Virus record (IMG/VR): IMGVR_UViG_3300017706_001312
Location: 1 to 41,142 of that record
Reading direction: 5' to 3' (one strand)
DNA length: 41,142 nt
Source: a virus
How positions within the stretch are numbered: position 1 is the stretch's first letter; each line of letters begins with the position of its first letter. A model generated the notes under the pieces. It saw only the letters and a list, made by a program, of their open reading frames with translations. It ran no database searches and was not told the origin of the DNA. Both the position numbers and the translations under genes were made by a program. Positions 8,154 through 16,994 of this stretch are shown piece by piece.

Positions 8154-9574
8154 GCAACAAAAAAACAGCTAAACTATCTTTTGTAAATCCAGATTACATG
8201 GAAACTAAACAAAAGCTAGACGAGATAGGACCTGGGATGTGCCTTGCTAAATGGACACAAACTACAATTCACTTACAGATGGGTCAAACACACTCTTGTC
8301 ATCACCCCTCTACACATAAAATACCATTAAGTGAGTTAAAAAGGAATCCATCAGCACTTCATAATACTAAGTTTAAAAAACTTAAAAGAAAGGAAATGTT
8401 AGAAGGTAAAAGACCTTGTGAATGTGATTACTGCTGGAATGTAGAAGATGCATCAGAACAATTTTCCGACAGAGTATTTAAATCTAATGAAAGCTGGTCT
8501 AAACCACACTACGATGAAATAAAAGAATTAGGATGGAGAGAAGATTTTAACCCTAAGTATGTAGAAATTGCATTTTCAAATCAATGTAATTTTGCTTGTT
8601 CATACTGTGGACCTTCTTTTTCGTCTAAATGGACAGCAGAAGCAGATAAACATGGAGCGTATCCTACTACTGAAAATTTTAACGATTTAGAGAGCCTGAA
8701 AAATCAAGGTAAAATGCCTATTCACCATAAAGAGCATAATCCTTATGTAGATGCATTTTGGAGATGGTGGCCTGAACTCTATAGAGACTTACATACCTTT
8801 AGAATTACCGGAGGAGAACCGTTACTATCAAAAGACACTTGGAAAGTATTAGACTTTATTATAGATAACCCTGAACCTAATAGGAAACTTAATTTAGCAA
8901 TTAACTCTAACCTAGGTATACCAGATAATCTAGTAGATAAATTTATACAAAAGATACAAAAAATCGAAGACGAAAATAGAGTCAATGAATTTATTATCTT
9001 TACTTCTATAGACGGCTGGGGAAAACAGGCAGAGTATATTAGACATGGATTAGAATTCAATAGATTTTGGGATAATATGAACAAAATTCTTAGTAAATGT
9101 CCTAGAGTTAATCTAACTGTAATGTCTACATTTAATGCTTTATCAGTACCTTCTTACTATTCTCTTGCTAATGGTATTTATAAACTTAAAAAAGATTATA
9201 CTTCTACTGATAGATACTGGACTTCTGCAGTATTTTTAGATACTTCATATTTAAGATACCCAAGACACCAAACTATACAAATATTACCTGACTATTGGGC
9301 AGAAGACATTCTTCATGTAGCTCAGTATGTCGATTATTTAGGAATACCTAAATTTGATAATAAATTAGTCGGATATTCAGATGTAGAGATTCAAAAAATT
9401 AAAAGATCTTATGACTGGATGAAAGCTTATGTACCACCAGAACAAATTAAAAAACAAAGGTATAATTTTGGAAAGTTTTTCCAAGCTCATGATCAAAGAA
9501 GAGGTACTAATTTTGTAAATACCTTTCCTGAATTAGCGGATTTTTATAACGATTGTTTAGAACTAAAATTATGA
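8150..9574 (+). CDS. Radical SAM protein with an extra Cys-rich N-terminal region (twitch type)
   Basis: 474 residues. The radical SAM cluster motif is C146-x3-C150-x2-C153 (CNFACSYC), followed by the GGEP motif (221-224) that contacts SAM. An N-terminal Cys-rich region (C31, C50 with CHHPSTHKIPLSEL, and CECDYC at 90-95) resembles the auxiliary-cluster part of twitch-domain radical SAM proteins known from marine T4-like phages. The C-terminal ~100 residues are unassigned. The reaction is unknown; these proteins often modify sugars or peptides by radical chemistry. Coupled by ATGA to the GT7-LamG gene upstream and to a LamG protein downstream. Confidence 0.8.
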   Translation: MSNKKTAKLSFVNPDYMETKQKLDEIGPGMCLAKWTQTTIHLQMGQTHSCHHPSTHKIPLSELKRNPSALHNTKFKKLKRKEMLEGKRPCECDYCWNVEDASEQFSDRVFKSNESWSKPHYDEIKELGWREDFNPKYVEIAFSNQCNFACSYCGPSFSSKWTAEADKHGAYPTTENFNDLESLKNQGKMPIHHKEHNPYVDAFWRWWPELYRDLHTFRITGGEPLLSKDTWKVLDFIIDNPEPNRKLNLAINSNLGIPDNLVDKFIQKIQKIEDENRVNEFIIFTSIDGWGKQAEYIRHGLEFNRFWDNMNKILSKCPRVNLTVMSTFNALSVPSYYSLANGIYKLKKDYTSTDRYWTSAVFLDTSYLRYPRHQTIQILPDYWAEDILHVAQYVDYLGIPKFDNKLVGYSDVEIQKIKRSYDWMKAYVPPEQIKKQRYNFGKFFQAHDQRRGTNFVNTFPELADFYNDCLELKL

Positions 9575-10320
9575 AGTTAGATAACATAAGATCCTTCCTT
9601 TTTATGGATGGAAACAAACACGGACTTATTAAATGGGAACCAGTAAACTGCTTATTAGAACCTGAATTTACCGTATTAGCTAGAATATCACCAGATTACA
9701 GTAAATGTAAAGAAATGCTAGAAGAAAGAAGTGTGATACAACAAGTAGTACTAGGTAAAAACGGTAAGCATATGGGACTATGTTTTGTAGGTTATGTAGA
9801 TGGAGAAGGTATAAAACGTTTTAAAATTTCTTACGAATGGTGGGAAACCAATAGTAAAGGAGAAGATGTAGCTTTAGATGCTTATGTAAACTTTGAAATA
9901 GATGAAGAACCCGAAACCATAGATATAGTAGTAGAAAAGAAAAATGGTAAATACTCTATTACCGTAAACAATCAAACCTATGAACAAAGCTACGGCAAAA
10001 TTATAGATTATTCTCAATGTTTTACTTGGATTGGATGCGGGAATAAAACTTTTGTTGATAACGATGATAATTTACGACATGGAGCTATTTTTTATGGCGA
10101 TATCTCATTACTACATATACAAGACGGATTACTATTAAATAGAGATAAAGAATTATTTTTTAATGATTTTGAATCATTCAACGTTTACTTCAGAGCCGAT
10201 GACCATAAGGTAATTTACTTCTCTTCCGATTTTGAGGATGTTACCGAATATAAAGTAATGGATAAATCAGCTAATGGTAATCATCCACTCTTATTTGACA
10301 GAGAGTGGCTTCACGTGTAG
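9571..10320 (+). CDS. Stand-alone LamG/concanavalin A-like lectin-fold protein
   Basis: 249 residues. I choose the ATG at 9571, which forms an ATGA overlap with the preceding stop; a TTG 18 bases earlier keeps the frame but is less likely. The LamG plan is visible: an opening SFLFMDGNKHGLIKWE, then FTVLARISP, a core YSITVNNQTY strand, FTWIGCGN (cf. the IFLGC strand of the 4922 insert), a GAIFYGDISLLHIQDG strand, and a closing MDKSANGNHPLLFD. The opening and closing elements mirror those of the inserts in the two GT7 proteins, so the three lectin modules probably share ancestry. There is no signal peptide, so it probably acts in the cytoplasm as a glycan-binding partner, or is packaged on the virion. 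A 28-base gap follows, the largest inside the cluster. Confidence 0.72.
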   Translation: MKLDNIRSFLFMDGNKHGLIKWEPVNCLLEPEFTVLARISPDYSKCKEMLEERSVIQQVVLGKNGKHMGLCFVGYVDGEGIKRFKISYEWWETNSKGEDVALDAYVNFEIDEEPETIDIVVEKKNGKYSITVNNQTYEQSYGKIIDYSQCFTWIGCGNKTFVDNDDNLRHGAIFYGDISLLHIQDGLLLNRDKELFFNDFESFNVYFRADDHKVIYFSSDFEDVTEYKVMDKSANGNHPLLFDREWLHV

Positions 10321-10348
10321 TCGTATTACATTAATAATTTTTACGTAA

Positions 10349-12442
10349 ATGAAAAAAGTTATATTAGCCGAAGGAGATAGTTGGACTGCTGGAGATATTA
10401 TAAACCCAGACTTAGAAGATAAGTTACATGGTTTTGTAAATCATCCATCAAATGATGAATATAGACTACCCAAAGTATGGCCAGCTAAACTTGACAAATA
10501 TTTTCATGCACGAATAATTAATAACGCTGTAGCAGGATCTTCAAACGATGGTATAGTAAGAAGAACTATTGATAAAGTATTAAAACTTTTAAAAACAATA
10601 AGTAGCGATAGAATATTAGTAATAGTAGGATTCTCATCACCTGAACGTAAAGACTTTTACTATAAAAAAGACAGCACTAGCGCTTGGGATACAGTATACC
10701 CCCTAGATATAGAAGCAGATCATTTATCACCAGATAGAAAGATATTCTATAAAGAATATGGTAAAATATACTGGAATAAAGAAGAGTATCTTACAAGGTA
10801 TATTCAATCTGTTATTCTTTTACATGGTTTTTTAGAGTCTAAAAATATAGAACATATTTTTTTCGATGCTTTTTATGAAATGAAAGAGTTTGGTCTTAAA
10901 CATTCTTACTCCTTAAACAGTGAAATAAACAGATTAAATAGCACTCTTGGAGAATTTAAAATTAAGTCTTTAGATTTGTATAACTCAATAGAAGAATACA
11001 AGCGAATACATAAAAAAGTATATGTTAATACTAGCTTTAAGTCTTTTATTAAACAAAATAATTACGAAATAGAAGGATATCATCCTAATGAAGAAAGCCA
11101 TAAAGCATGGGCTAAATATATAAGAGATCACTATTACAGTAAACATATATATAGCATAAAAGATAATGTTAATTCAGCCACTCTACATGCTCCTACAGAA
11201 GAACAATTAGCTCTATATAAAGATATCCCAGAGATAAATGAAGTAGATAACAGAGGTTACCCTATGTGTAGACCATTATTCTCTACTTCTGATATGCACT
11301 ATACTTTAAATATTAGAGAAAAAAAAGCAGAAGAATTAGCTCCTGACGAAAATTTCATATACCCTACTATACTTCACCATGATAATATACTTGCTTTTAA
11401 ACATTTGAACTTAATACCTGATTATGTTTTAGATGCAGTTCAATCTCATAGATGTAAGTTAATATTTGATAATAGTCTAGAAGGTAACAATGTGAGACAG
11501 GTAATACCTGCACTATACAATTCTGTAAAAAAACTTGAATTACCAGCTCAACAGATATATTATGTTACAAATAACCTATATGCTGAACATCAACACAAGG
11601 AGTATATAAAACAGCATTATGTTACAAATAGAATTAATGTAATATCGTTTATGTATAATGTTAGTGATATAAAAAGATTAATTTACTCTCCCGGTATCGT
11701 AGAAGGAGGAAGATTACCGGAAAAAGTAGATATACAGAAGCTTATAAAATTTAAAACAAATAATTTAAATAACATTAAACATTTTTTAAAGGTAAACCGA
11801 ACAGGAAGACCAGAAAGGAATATTTTTATGTTATTCATAAATAAACATAATCTGTATAAAGAATTTAAAATAAGCTTTCCAGAATATGGTCCTGAAAATT
11901 GTTATGATTTATTCCCTGAACTATCCTCAGAAGATAACATAAAAGATTTAACAGAAAAAATTCCATTTGATATCGATTCAACAGATACAGATAACCATGG
12001 AGACCCAGGAATAGGAAAAGGTAAGTTTGATGCTGATCTACCATTTCAAATTAAACACTACGATGAAACTTTTATTAGTCTTGTTATGTGTGCATTTCCA
12101 TTTGATGATGCTTGTCATTTACATAGCTCTACTTTTAACCCTATCTACTGTGGGCATCCTATCATACAATTCGGACCAAAAGGTAGTTTAGCAGAATTGA
12201 GAAAAAGGGGTTTTAAAACATTCGGTAAATGGTGGAATGAAGATTACGATACCATAGAGGAAGGGTGGGATAGGTTAAGAGCAATATTTAAATTAGTATT
12301 AGAATTATCTAAAAAATCTCCTACTGAAATGCTTGAAATGTATAAAGACATGGAAGAGACATTACAATATAACTCAGATTTAATATATAGTTATAATGTA
12401 CACAATGAATTAACTAATAGAATTATTTCAAATGCAATCTAG
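10349..12442 (+). CDS. Two-domain protein: SGNH/GDSL hydrolase-acyltransferase plus glycosyltransferase-like domain
   Basis: 697 residues, the longest gene product of the cluster. Residues 1-~265 are SGNH: LAEGDSWTAG (Ser11 nucleophile), NAVAGSSNDG (59-68, oxyanion Gly/Asn), VGFSSPER (93-100), and EGYHPNEESHKAWAKYI with His245. Glu242 sits where the Asp of the usual DxxH would be. After a linker, residues ~290-697 resemble a GT-B/exostosin-like family. The key stretch (573-634) has FNPIYCGHPIIQFGPKGSL followed by LRKRGFKTFGKWWNEDYD. I recall this as the pattern '..KP...GhPFi..G....L...GFkTF...deSYD' in many phage and capsular proteins. SGNH proteins in such clusters usually add or remove O-acetyl groups. 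It follows the only sizeable gap of the cluster. Confidence 0.72.
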   Translation: MKKVILAEGDSWTAGDIINPDLEDKLHGFVNHPSNDEYRLPKVWPAKLDKYFHARIINNAVAGSSNDGIVRRTIDKVLKLLKTISSDRILVIVGFSSPERKDFYYKKDSTSAWDTVYPLDIEADHLSPDRKIFYKEYGKIYWNKEEYLTRYIQSVILLHGFLESKNIEHIFFDAFYEMKEFGLKHSYSLNSEINRLNSTLGEFKIKSLDLYNSIEEYKRIHKKVYVNTSFKSFIKQNNYEIEGYHPNEESHKAWAKYIRDHYYSKHIYSIKDNVNSATLHAPTEEQLALYKDIPEINEVDNRGYPMCRPLFSTSDMHYTLNIREKKAEELAPDENFIYPTILHHDNILAFKHLNLIPDYVLDAVQSHRCKLIFDNSLEGNNVRQVIPALYNSVKKLELPAQQIYYVTNNLYAEHQHKEYIKQHYVTNRINVISFMYNVSDIKRLIYSPGIVEGGRLPEKVDIQKLIKFKTNNLNNIKHFLKVNRTGRPERNIFMLFINKHNLYKEFKISFPEYGPENCYDLFPELSSEDNIKDLTEKIPFDIDSTDTDNHGDPGIGKGKFDADLPFQIKHYDETFISLVMCAFPFDDACHLHSSTFNPIYCGHPIIQFGPKGSLAELRKRGFKTFGKWWNEDYDTIEEGWDRLRAIFKLVLELSKKSPTEMLEMYKDMEETLQYNSDLIYSYNVHNELTNRIISNAI

Positions 12443-12854
12443 ATCACTCTATAACGATATGTTTACTATAATAACAAATAGTAAAGTACAAAAAGATTTA
12501 CCGACAGACTTTGTAAACTTTTATGGATCGAAAGAAAAAGTTTCATACGAAATACAAAAATACCAATTAGAGAACGATATAGTTTTTAATGGACACTTTA
12601 TTACCACTGATTTAAATTTTGATATTGAAACTTTAAAACAATTGAAAAAAACTAGTTTGGACAAAACAGTTGTATATACATACGATATAACACATTCAGG
12701 AGTAGCTTCAGAATGTACTATTGATACATCTTTACTTTTATGTAGTGTCTGGACTCTTCCTATAGTATTAGAAAACTACAGAACCGGTGTTTCACTGTAT
12801 GGTGATTTACTTTCACATAGAATTAAAGTTAAACTTTTTAATAGGGTATTATGA
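12432..12854 (+). CDS. Unknown protein (140 aa) in glycan cluster
   Basis: No family recognised. The protein is mixed alpha/beta, with an aromatic and charged N-terminal half (FTIITNSKVQKDLPTDFVNF). A central DKTVVYTYDITHSG is followed by a segment with two nearby Cys (ASECTIDTSLLLCSVW). It has no signal peptide or membrane helix. The ATG at 12432 overlaps the previous gene by 11 bases; a second in-frame ATG at 12459 would leave a 16-base gap. The end is ATGA-coupled to the next glycosyltransferase-like gene. The YDITHSG segment might be part of an active site, but this is a guess. Confidence 0.5.
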   Translation: MQSRSLYNDMFTIITNSKVQKDLPTDFVNFYGSKEKVSYEIQKYQLENDIVFNGHFITTDLNFDIETLKQLKKTSLDKTVVYTYDITHSGVASECTIDTSLLLCSVWTLPIVLENYRTGVSLYGDLLSHRIKVKLFNRVL

Positions 12855-13633
12855 GAATAGCAGTTTGTCTTAGCGGCCAGCTTAGGAAATGGCATCTTGG
12901 TGCGAAAAATCAGAAGTGGTTTTGGACCACAGCTAATAGAGATGTAGTAGAGGTAGATTTTTTTGCCCATACCTGGACTTATAGTTGGGATAGAGCAGGA
13001 GTATCTCAAGAATATATTGAACGTTCTATAGATGAACAAGAAATACAAGACTTTAAAAATACATTTCAACCTAAAGGGTTAATAGTAGATTCCATACAGC
13101 AAAATGAATTTAGAGGTAATGATCACTGGAGTGCACTTTTTTATAGTCTGTCAAAGTCACTAATACTTAAAAAAGAATATGAACTTAAAAATAATTTTAA
13201 GTACGATGTAGTAGTAAAATCAAGACCAGATGTTATATTCTCTCCTGATGATACCTTTGCTTGTCCTAGGATTATTAATAATGTTATACATTCAACTCAT
13301 GGAGGACCTATGCCTATGGAGTTTAATATGTTTAATATTAATGACTGTGTTTTTTATGGTAATTCATATACTATGGATTTATTAATTAATTTATACTTCT
13401 ATAGACAGTTTGGCATACTAGAAGATAATATACAGAATGTAAAGAATATACATCCGTTAGGCCCAGGAACTTTAATGCATGAATTTTTTAGAGACTATGG
13501 AATAATGCCAAAAGTAGAAAGTTTATTTCACGAAGTACTTTTAAAGGAAGGTTGTCCAGAAGATTTAGATTTATTAGAGATAGATGATTTTAAAATAATG
13601 CAAAAATACTTTAGAGAGTGGTATGAAAAATAA
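12851..13633 (+). CDS. Glycosyltransferase-like protein of the SGQ...SRPD family (copy 1)
   Basis: 260 residues. It opens with a strand ending in CLSGQLRKW (6-14), then DFFAHTW (36-42), and a helix ELKNNFKYD leading into VVVKSRPDVIF (120-130). This pattern occurs in proteins of capsule and LPS loci that are annotated only as putative glycosyltransferases; the SRPD motif sits where GT-A enzymes carry their acidic metal-binding loop. Three relatives lie in this cluster at 22371, 24416 and 34369. This copy keeps the most canonical motifs. ATGA-coupled upstream, 11-base overlap downstream. The assignment as a glycosyltransferase rests on motif position and context. Confidence 0.6.
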   Translation: MRIAVCLSGQLRKWHLGAKNQKWFWTTANRDVVEVDFFAHTWTYSWDRAGVSQEYIERSIDEQEIQDFKNTFQPKGLIVDSIQQNEFRGNDHWSALFYSLSKSLILKKEYELKNNFKYDVVVKSRPDVIFSPDDTFACPRIINNVIHSTHGGPMPMEFNMFNINDCVFYGNSYTMDLLINLYFYRQFGILEDNIQNVKNIHPLGPGTLMHEFFRDYGIMPKVESLFHEVLLKEGCPEDLDLLEIDDFKIMQKYFREWYEK

Positions 13634-14399
13634 TTTTATAGATACAGACAAAAAAGGAACAGTAATACTTACACATTACAGGTCCGGGGGTACTCAATTG
13701 AGACACATTATAGACTCTTTTTTAGAAGCACATAATATAGCCAGTATAAATGTCGGAGAAATAGATTTGAATCTAGAAGATACTGACTATTATGATGAAC
13801 TTTTTTGTACGTTTTTTGACGATAGTAATTCTGATTACAAAGTAATACAGTTAAACAACCCACTAGTGATAAGTTTTATTTTCTTTAACTCATTATTTAA
13901 AAAACTTAACGAACAATATCATATTGTACATTTAGAAAGAGAAGACCATGCAAAATGTTTACTATCTTTACCGTTATGGGAAAAATTTATACAAGAGGGC
14001 TACTATGAATTAGACGAATGGGACAGTAAAACTATGGAAACTTTTCATAATAAGTATAAACAAAATCCAATAAGATATACAGAACTTTATACCGGACTAC
14101 ATTCCCAGTATAATCCAACAGACGGAATATCTTATACGAATTACATTGTGATGACTTTTGTAAATATTCTACTTAAAAATAGATCTATTGCAGATCAACT
14201 TGACATACATAGTTTTTTCTACGAACAATACGAAGAGTATAGTGAAGACTTTTTTAAATTAAATTTTGATACAGATAATGAAGAGTTTTTAAACAAAGTA
14301 AAACATACTTATAAAAGAAAAATTCCATACCTTACTAACAAATACGTTGAATATTTTGATCAAGATGTAAAAGATGCTATTAGTAACTGGAATTTATGA
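13623..14399 (+). CDS. Sulfotransferase-like protein
   Basis: 258 residues. The N-terminal TVILTHYRSGGTQLRHII (13-30) resembles the PAPS 5'-phosphosulfate-binding loop (R-S-G-T-T/S-x-L) of Stf0/Sulfotransfer_3-type enzymes. YHIVHLEREDHAKCLLSL (99-116) corresponds to the strand and 3'-phosphate loop, where R-x-D/N and a Ser bind PAP. The rest is helical and Tyr-rich without membrane segments. If active it would transfer sulfate from PAPS to a glycan hydroxyl. The gene overlaps its neighbours on both sides. It could instead be a kinase-like P-loop relative, since the loop is not a perfect match to either. Confidence 0.55.
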   Translation: MKNNFIDTDKKGTVILTHYRSGGTQLRHIIDSFLEAHNIASINVGEIDLNLEDTDYYDELFCTFFDDSNSDYKVIQLNNPLVISFIFFNSLFKKLNEQYHIVHLEREDHAKCLLSLPLWEKFIQEGYYELDEWDSKTMETFHNKYKQNPIRYTELYTGLHSQYNPTDGISYTNYIVMTFVNILLKNRSIADQLDIHSFFYEQYEEYSEDFFKLNFDTDNEEFLNKVKHTYKRKIPYLTNKYVEYFDQDVKDAISNWNL

Positions 14400-15316
14400 A
14401 AAAAACAATAGGGTTTTATACTTGCTCTAACGGATTTGGGCATTACAAACGTATCTCAATTATAGCTAAATATCTTTCTAACGATTACGATATCACTATA
14501 TATGGTACGTGGCACCAGATGTTTAATTTAGGTGGTGTAAAAAACTGTAGACACGTACAACAACACACTCATAATATTAGATGGGATAAAACTTTATCTA
14601 ACTCTAAAGTTGATTTTAAATCTTACAAAGAATGTTTAGAAAACCATAAAGAAGATTTACTTAGACATGATTATGTTATTTCTGATAATATAGTAGGGAT
14701 CTTAGAATACAGACCAGACGCTATTTTAAGTGGCTCATTTTTCTGGAAAGATGTATTCTTTAATAAATTTGGTAAAAATAAAATAACAGATTTTGATAAT
14801 GAACTTTTAGATAAACATAATCCTCTTATACTGACTAATAAATATGCTGAAACAGGTTCTATAAAGAACTATAAAAATAAAGTTCAATTTGGTTTTGGGT
14901 GTAAAGATAAAAAGTATAAAGAATTTAAAATCGATAAAATATTAACATTAAAACCAAGCCTAAATTATTTAGATACATATAGTACCTTTTTTGATAAACT
15001 CAAACTTAAAACTACTTCTGATTTTTCTGTAAAAGAAAATATAGCCTTAATGTGCAGACCAGGATTAGGTATCATAACACACTGTGTTGAAAATAATATT
15101 CCTTTAATAGCATTATACGATAAAAATGATTCTACAGAGATTATAGAACTAGCTAAATTAGTTGAAAAATTAGGCATAGGTTTTAAGCAAAATATCAATA
15201 GAGACTTTAATAATTTAAAGTTTGCTCTTTATAAGGACAACTCTATTTATAAGTATAACCAGTATGAAAAAGAAGGTTATAAAAATATAGCAAGTTATTT
15301 AAAAAAAATGTTATGA
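14396..15316 (+). CDS. GT-B fold glycosyltransferase
   Basis: 306 residues. The N-terminal NGFGHYKRI (12-20) is the Gly-rich acceptor loop seen in MurG-like and UDP-sugar GT-B enzymes (G-x-G-H-x-x-R). The C-terminal domain shows the donor-binding signature ALMCRPGLGIITHCVENNIPLI (217-238), followed by an acidic DKNDSTEI stretch, with residual LGIG before the C-terminal helices. It is shorter than typical GT-B enzymes (350-400), mainly in the linker. No membrane helix is seen, but association with a lipid-linked acceptor through the N-domain is possible in this group. ATGA junctions lie on both sides. Confidence 0.7.
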   Translation: MKKTIGFYTCSNGFGHYKRISIIAKYLSNDYDITIYGTWHQMFNLGGVKNCRHVQQHTHNIRWDKTLSNSKVDFKSYKECLENHKEDLLRHDYVISDNIVGILEYRPDAILSGSFFWKDVFFNKFGKNKITDFDNELLDKHNPLILTNKYAETGSIKNYKNKVQFGFGCKDKKYKEFKIDKILTLKPSLNYLDTYSTFFDKLKLKTTSDFSVKENIALMCRPGLGIITHCVENNIPLIALYDKNDSTEIIELAKLVEKLGIGFKQNINRDFNNLKFALYKDNSIYKYNQYEKEGYKNIASYLKKML

Positions 15317-16191
15317 TATACAGCTTCGGTGATAGTTTTACAGTAGGTCTAGGTGCTGATTACAAATATGAACAGTCCTTATTAGGTGATCACCCAGACT
15401 GGAGTAATATGTCAGAAACTAAAAAGAACTCTAACCGTAAAATAGTATATGATTACAGAGTTAAAAATTCATTTACTCACTTTTTCTCTGAGTTAATAAA
15501 TCAAGACTACGATAATAAAGGATTCATAGGTTGCAATAATAACTATATAGTAGACTACATATGTAATGAAATTGTAGGAGGTGTAATTACGGATAAAGAC
15601 TTAGTGTTAATAAACTTTACGTCTAGTCTGAGAAACTATCCGTCATTTTTACCGCATTTTTTTACTAGCAGACCTGAACAAGGAGTTGAAGGAATAACAT
15701 TCGGTCAAACAGAGTACGATGATAATCACGACTTAGAAGACGTAGGAGGTCATTTAAAAAACGAACTACTTACTAAATTCAACGGTAGAGGAGAACCTTT
15801 TTATAAGTATATAGGTAAATATAAACAGACTTATTTAAGACAGTCTTTTTCCTTCGATAGTTTAGATTATTATAATCAAAATCTTATTATATTTTTACAG
15901 AACCTATTATCTCATTACGATATAAAGTACCTTATGTTTGATGCTTTTGATCCTATGGTGAATACTACCAATATAAATTACACTAAATTCATAGACCAAT
16001 CCACTTATTGGGGGTTTAATAAAAATACTATATGGAGTTTTCTAAAAGAAAAGAATGATGATTTGTTATTAGAAGATAGACCAGAGCAGACAATACAAAG
16101 TAAAAAACACCCCAGTAAAGCAGGACATAAGTTATTTGCTACTGAACTTTACAAGTTATACAAAAAAAAATATGGTAAAATACTCATATAA
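15313..16191 (+). CDS. SGNH/GDSL-family hydrolase or O-acyltransferase
   Basis: 292 residues. MIYSFGDSFTVGLG places the nucleophile Ser at 8. GFIGCNNNYIVDYI gives an oxyanion-hole Gly/Asn region, INFTSSLR the third block, and SKKHPSKAGHKLFA the His block near residue 265. The residue three before that His is Ser rather than the Asp expected for a classical triad. An ~60-residue insertion (YPSFLPHFF...GGHLKNELL) sits between blocks III and V. In polysaccharide clusters such proteins typically transfer or remove acetyl groups. The gene starts with ATGA and is overlapped by 20 bases at its end. Confidence 0.72.
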   Translation: MIYSFGDSFTVGLGADYKYEQSLLGDHPDWSNMSETKKNSNRKIVYDYRVKNSFTHFFSELINQDYDNKGFIGCNNNYIVDYICNEIVGGVITDKDLVLINFTSSLRNYPSFLPHFFTSRPEQGVEGITFGQTEYDDNHDLEDVGGHLKNELLTKFNGRGEPFYKYIGKYKQTYLRQSFSFDSLDYYNQNLIIFLQNLLSHYDIKYLMFDAFDPMVNTTNINYTKFIDQSTYWGFNKNTIWSFLKEKNDDLLLEDRPEQTIQSKKHPSKAGHKLFATELYKLYKKKYGKILI

Positions 16192-16993
16192 CTTTTTTAA
16201 AAAATACAATAATTTTGATATAATACCATATCAAGAGGTTGTTGATAGTTATTTAGCTACTCAAAATTATTTGAGTACCATAAAAGAAAATTACGGTGGT
16301 GATAACTTTAAACCTATAAACTCAGACACACAAAATGTAGACAAAGGAGCATTTTGGGATGGATACTCTCCAGCCTATTACGATGTAAGTACGATTGGTA
16401 CAGGAGTAGTAGCTGCTAAAGCTGATGTGGTATCTATGGATATGGTAGGACTAAATACAAAATGGGATCATTTTATATATTTAGAACTTCCAAGTGAACT
16501 TTTTACTGTTTTTCAAAAAGGTGTTCACTCTAATCCAGATATTAGTATATTTAAAAAGTTTATAGAAGAAGTAAATATAAAGAAATTAACAGATACAGAA
16601 ATTATTATATTAGCTGAAATATACGATAAAATATACCCAGAAGTATCAGCTGTTGATACTTTTTTTATAAAGAGAGAGTTACCTGCTTGGAGACAAGACA
16701 TTAATATAAATCAATATATTTCTATAAAAAATGATGGTCTAATCTACCCTATATGTTTCAATAGTAATCACGGTATACTATCTAGAGGTACTCATAGAGG
16801 TATAATGTTAGCATCTACCGGAAGCAAAGTACCGGTTTTTATATTAAACAATAAACTTGGTAGTACTCCACCTGATAATAACTGGCAAGTAACATTAGCC
16901 GAAAGATACGGTGACCATGATATGCACTTTACTATGGATTTTACGAATCAAAAATTAAACTTTTATAAAAATAACGAATTAGTTCTAATATAA
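16172..16993 (+). CDS. Unknown protein with possible ParB/Srx-like THR motif (paralogue of 21430)
   Basis: 273 residues from the ATG at 16172 (a TTG at 16136 would lengthen the overlap to 56 bases and is less likely). It shares with the protein at 21430 a WDHFIYLELP-like strand, a helix ending in IYDKIYPE, and then INQYISIKNDGLIYPI. That is followed by RGTHRGIMLASTGSKVPVFI (205-224). The order 'DGL.yPi ... G-x-HR ... G...VPV' resembles the ParB/sulfiredoxin-like nucleotide-binding fold, in which the HR pair contacts phosphate. Some members of that fold are serine kinases or CTPases. Nothing else identifies a reaction, so this is inference. It lies between an SGNH gene and the cytidylyltransferase. 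Confidence 0.5.
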   Translation: MVKYSYNFFKKYNNFDIIPYQEVVDSYLATQNYLSTIKENYGGDNFKPINSDTQNVDKGAFWDGYSPAYYDVSTIGTGVVAAKADVVSMDMVGLNTKWDHFIYLELPSELFTVFQKGVHSNPDISIFKKFIEEVNIKKLTDTEIIILAEIYDKIYPEVSAVDTFFIKRELPAWRQDININQYISIKNDGLIYPICFNSNHGILSRGTHRGIMLASTGSKVPVFILNNKLGSTPPDNNWQVTLAERYGDHDMHFTMDFTNQKLNFYKNNELVLI

Positions 16994-16994
16994 G

